From the NCBI RefSeq assembly GCF_033547095.1, contig NZ_CP137852.1:2101501-2165500 (forward strand): a stretch of 64,000 nt of DNA, written 5' to 3'. Under the pieces are notes generated by a model. The model made no database searches. It was not told where the DNA came from and worked only from the letters and a program-made list of their open reading frames with translations. Position numbers and translations under genes: made by a program. This DNA is from Sediminicoccus rosea. GTDB taxonomy: Bacteria > Pseudomonadota > Alphaproteobacteria > Acetobacterales > Acetobacteraceae. Below, piece by piece: positions 61,460 through 64,000 of this stretch; position 1 is the first letter of the stretch, and every line of letters starts with the position of its first letter.

Positions 61460-62247
61460 CGCCGAGCCTCGCCCTGGCCGATGCCGCCCTGCTGGAGGCG
61501 CTGCCCGGCCTCGCCTTCCACGCCGTCCTGCTGCTCTGCCGCCTGGGCGCGGCCGCGATGCTGCTGCCGGGCCTGGGCGAGGCGGAGGTGCCGGCCACGC
61601 TGCGGCTGACGCTCGCCCTCGGCCTCGTGCTGGTCCTGCTGCCCGTGCTGGCGCCCGGCCTGCCCGCCATGCCGGGCGATGTGGCGGGCCTCGCGCGGGT
61701 GATCCTGATCGAGACCGGCATCGGCCTCTGGATCGGGCTGCTCGCGCGCTTCCTCGCCATGGCCCTGGCCCAGGCGGGGCAGGTGGTGGCGCTGCTGATC
61801 GGCCTCGCTTCGCCCTTGCAGGGGGACATGGTGCTGGGCGCCTCGGCCACCGCGCTCGCGCGCATGTTCGCGCTGGCCACCGCCGCGCTGGTGCTGGCGA
61901 CGGGGCTCTACGAGATCCCGCTGCGCGCGCTGGTCGAGAGCTATGCCGTGCTGCCGGCGGGTCAGGGCCTGCCGGCCGGGGCGGCGGCCGAGACGCTGGC
62001 GCGCAAGGCGGCGGACAGCCTCGCCCTCGCCATGCAGCTCGCGGCACCCTTCGTGCTGGCGGCGATCCTCTTCAATGCCGGGCTCGGCCTGATCGCGCGC
62101 CTCGCCCCCCAGGCGCAGGTCTTCGTGGTGGCCGCCCCGGTGCAGATCCTGGGCGGCTTCCTCCTCATCATCCTGCTGCTGCCGGCGATCCTCGCCGTCT
62201 GGCAGGGCGCCATGACGCAGGGCTTCCTGCGGCTGCCGGGCGGCTGA
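61456..62247 (+). CDS. fliR: Flagellar export-gate protein FliR
   Basis: The 263-residue protein has about six helices. FliR features include LLCRLGAAAMLLPGLGEAEVPATLRLTLAL, GLLARFLAMALAQAGQVVALLIGLA and the C-terminal FNAGLGLIARLAPQAQVFVVAAPVQILGG. FliR completes the FliPQR gate. It overlaps fliQ and is followed by flhB after 3 bp. Confidence 0.95.
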   Translation: MTPSLALADAALLEALPGLAFHAVLLLCRLGAAAMLLPGLGEAEVPATLRLTLALGLVLVLLPVLAPGLPAMPGDVAGLARVILIETGIGLWIGLLARFLAMALAQAGQVVALLIGLASPLQGDMVLGASATALARMFALATAALVLATGLYEIPLRALVESYAVLPAGQGLPAGAAAETLARKAADSLALAMQLAAPFVLAAILFNAGLGLIARLAPQAQVFVVAAPVQILGGFLLIILLLPAILAVWQGAMTQGFLRLPGG

Positions 62248-62250
62248 ACC

Positions 62251-63306
62251 ATGGCCGAGGACGCGGAAGACGACAGCACCGCCGAAAAGACGGAGCCCCC
62301 CACCCAGAGGCGGCTCGACCAGGCGGCGGCGGAGGGCAATGTCGCCCTCTCGCGCGAGGCGGTGGGCTTCGCCACCCTGCTCGCCACCACGCTGCTCGCC
62401 CTCATCCTGCTGCCCGGCCAGATGGCGGAGGTGACGGCGGCGATGCGCGGCACGCTCGGCCGGGCGCATGAGCTGGGCCTGGGGCCGGTGGCGCGGGAAT
62501 GGCTCGGCCTCTTCCTCCAGCTCGCCTGGCCGGTCGCGGCGGCGGCCGTGGCCGGCGCCGCGCTCGCCACGCTCGCGCAGACGCGCGGCGCCATCTCGGC
62601 CAGCGCGGTGACGCCGAGCCTGGCCAAGATCTCGCCCATCGCGGGGTTCACCCGCATCCTGGGCCCCGAGGGGCTGCTGGAATTCGCCCGCACGCTCATC
62701 AAGATCATCATCGTCGCGGCGGCCATCTGGTATGTGGCGGCGGACCTGCCGGCGCTGGCCGCGCTGCTGGATGCGCCGCCGGCCGAGATGTTCGGTGCGG
62801 CGGGCCGGGGCGTGCTGCGCCTGCTGGGCGCGACGCTCGCCGCCTTCGCGCTGCTCGTCATCCTCGACCTCGTCCTGGTGCGCTTCCGCCACCGCGAGCG
62901 CCTGCGCATGTCCCGCCAGGAGCTGAAGGAGGAAATGAAGGAGAGCGAGGGCGACCCGATCGTGAAGTTCCGGCAGCGCCAGCTGCGTGAGGCGGCGGGG
63001 CGGCAGCGGATGATGGCGGCGGTGCCGCGCGCCACCGTCGTCATCACCAACCCCACGCATTATGCCGTAGCCTTGGCCTATGAGCCCGGGCAGGCTGCGG
63101 CGCCGCGCGTGGTGGCGAAGGGGGTGGATGAGATGGCAGCCCGAATCCGCGAGGTGGCGCGCAAGGCCGGCGTGCCCGTCATGGCCGACCCGCCGCTCGC
63201 CCGGGCACTCTACCGCGTCGAGCTGGAGGAGGAGATCCCGGCCGAGCATTGGGACGCGGCGGCGCGCATCATCGCCTATGTCATGCGCCTCAGGGGTGCG
63301 CCGTGA
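62251..63306 (+). CDS. flhB: Flagellar export switch protein FlhB
   Basis: FlhB sets export specificity. The 351-residue protein begins with EDAEDDSTAEKTEPPTQRRLDQA and has four membrane helices in the first 210 residues. The cytoplasmic domain has RMSRQELKEEMKESEGDP and the autocleavage site NPTH (Asn267-His270). It contacts FliR and self-cleaves after the asparagine to switch from rod/hook to filament export. The stop overlaps the following kinase start by 4 bp. Confidence 0.96.
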   Translation: MAEDAEDDSTAEKTEPPTQRRLDQAAAEGNVALSREAVGFATLLATTLLALILLPGQMAEVTAAMRGTLGRAHELGLGPVAREWLGLFLQLAWPVAAAAVAGAALATLAQTRGAISASAVTPSLAKISPIAGFTRILGPEGLLEFARTLIKIIIVAAAIWYVAADLPALAALLDAPPAEMFGAAGRGVLRLLGATLAAFALLVILDLVLVRFRHRERLRMSRQELKEEMKESEGDPIVKFRQRQLREAAGRQRMMAAVPRATVVITNPTHYAVALAYEPGQAAAPRVVAKGVDEMAARIREVARKAGVPVMADPPLARALYRVELEEEIPAEHWDAAARIIAYVMRLRGAP

Positions 63307-64000
63307 CGCGGCCGCCGCCCACGGCCGAGGCGCTGGTCACCGCCCTGCCGCAACCCGCCGCCCTGCTCGACCTCGCGGGGCGGGTGGTGCTGGCCAATGC
63401 GACGATGCGCAGCGCGCTGGGTGGCGCGGTGCTGATCCGCCCGGGCGAGGTGGCGGCGCGCCTCTTCCCCGCGGCCGAGGGCGCGATCCGCGCGGCGCTG
63501 GCCGGGCAGTCCCCGGCGCCGGTCGAGGTCGCGGCGGTCGGCCTGCTGCGGCTGGTCCCGCTCGGTGCCGGCAGCGGTGCGCTGCTCCTGCTGGAGGGGA
63601 TGGCGCCGGGCCTGGGCGCGCGGCTCGAGATCCTGGGCCGGCTCGCGGGCGGCATCGCGCATGACTTCAACAACCTGCTCTCCGTCATCCTGGGCGCGGC
63701 CGGCTCGCTGCGGCATGTGGCGCCCGTGGCGGCCGCCGCGACCGAGCTGGAGGCGATCGAGGCGGCGGCGGAGCGCGGATCGGCGCTGGTCCGGCAGTTG
63801 CTGGCCTTCGCGCGGCAGCAGGTGATGGCGCCCCGCGTGCTCGACCTCAATGATTCCATCCGCGCGCTGGCGGTCATGCTGCCGCGCCTGCTGGGGGCGC
63901 GGATCGAGCTGGTGCTCGACCTGGAGGAGCCCTCGCGCCGCATCCGCGTGGACCCCTCGCAATGGGACCAGGTGCTGCTGAACCTGATGGTGAATGCGCG
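63303..64000 (+). CDS. CckA-like sensor histidine kinase, truncated by the window edge
   Basis: The reading frame from GTG 63303 (overlapping the flhB TGA) stays open to the window end, giving 232 codons. After a PAS-like N-terminal region (about 12-100) comes the H-box LAGGIAHDFNNLLSVILG (phosphoacceptor His120), then QLLAFARQQVMAPRVLDLNDSI and the start of the N-box region (DQVLLNLMVNA). This HDFNNLL/RQLLAFxRQQ layout is that of CckA-type hybrid kinases of alphaproteobacteria. No membrane helix is seen in the visible part. Whether a receiver follows cannot be seen. Confidence 0.8.
   Translation, partial: MTRPPPTAEALVTALPQPAALLDLAGRVVLANATMRSALGGAVLIRPGEVAARLFPAAEGAIRAALAGQSPAPVEVAAVGLLRLVPLGAGSGALLLLEGMAPGLGARLEILGRLAGGIAHDFNNLLSVILGAAGSLRHVAPVAAAATELEAIEAAAERGSALVRQLLAFARQQVMAPRVLDLNDSIRALAVMLPRLLGARIELVLDLEEPSRRIRVDPSQWDQVLLNLMVNA

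Overview
The window is a chromosomal segment of a very GC-rich (about 70%) alphaproteobacterium. The best fit is a member of the Acetobacteraceae (Roseomonas-like). The reasons are the many Bug/TctC-type solute-binding proteins, a BamF/DUF3035 lipoprotein beside lspA, the order infA-maf-RNase E/G-yacG, a CckA-like kinase and CtrA-like sites at flagellar genes. The genus is an inference, not something the sequence proves. I see no insertion sequence, prophage, integrase or CRISPR array. Genes are packed tightly, with many 1-4 bp ATGA/GTGA overlaps, and no stretch over 300 bp lacks a gene.

Layout. 1-7.7 kb: the 3' part of poxB, then dapA-smpB-lipoprotein hydrolase, a WD40-cytochrome c fusion on the minus strand, and a run with a membrane protein, MaoC, LOG-family protein and ribF. 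7.8-19.2 kb: an SMP-30-like protein, then ileS-lspA-bamF-like, a pair of M16 peptidases, pgi and mutL. 19.1-23.5 kb: a translation and RNA-modification block (rsmD, rluB, tadA) with a glycosyltransferase, an unknown protein and a class I glutamine amidotransferase-like hydrolase. 23.5-27.5 kb: three tandem, related Bug solute-binding proteins followed by a beta-aspartyl peptidase. 27.6-33.5 kb: a histidine phosphatase, a GntR/FCD regulator, a complete DctPQM TRAP transporter, a TerB-like protein and an amino-acid-type binding protein. 33.5-41 kb: tRNA-Phe(GAA), yacG-RNase E/G-maf-infA, a COG1237-type metallohydrolase, an AbrB-like regulator, gltX and comEC.

41-55.6 kb is the most distinctive region. 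Twelve tightly coupled minus-strand genes encode a sulfonate/NitT-type ABC importer, a HisD-family dehydrogenase, a DegT-type PLP enzyme, an N-acyl-D-amino-acid deacylase-like amidohydrolase, an oligopeptide-type binding protein, an SDR, a zinc-type dehydrogenase, a choline-sulfatase-like sulfatase and a Bug protein. They are transcribed away from a LacI-type regulator, and the AT-rich gap between them carries two operator-like palindromes. This looks like a dedicated catabolic operon. The sulfatase, TauABC/SsuABC-like importer and three dehydrogenases suggest a sulfated or sulfonated substrate, but the substrate is unknown.

55.7-58.5 kb holds secreted proteins and lipoproteins, including a patatin. 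58.6-64 kb is a flagellar export-apparatus locus. An unknown small gene with fliO-fliP is read leftward, and flgB-flgC-fliE-fliQ-fliR-flhB is read rightward into a CckA-like histidine kinase cut by the window edge. The divergent gap holds a 14-bp element in mirror-image copies, each 22 nt from a start codon and each ending in TTAACC, which resembles a CtrA site. Kinase and sites together suggest CtrA-pathway control of this locus.
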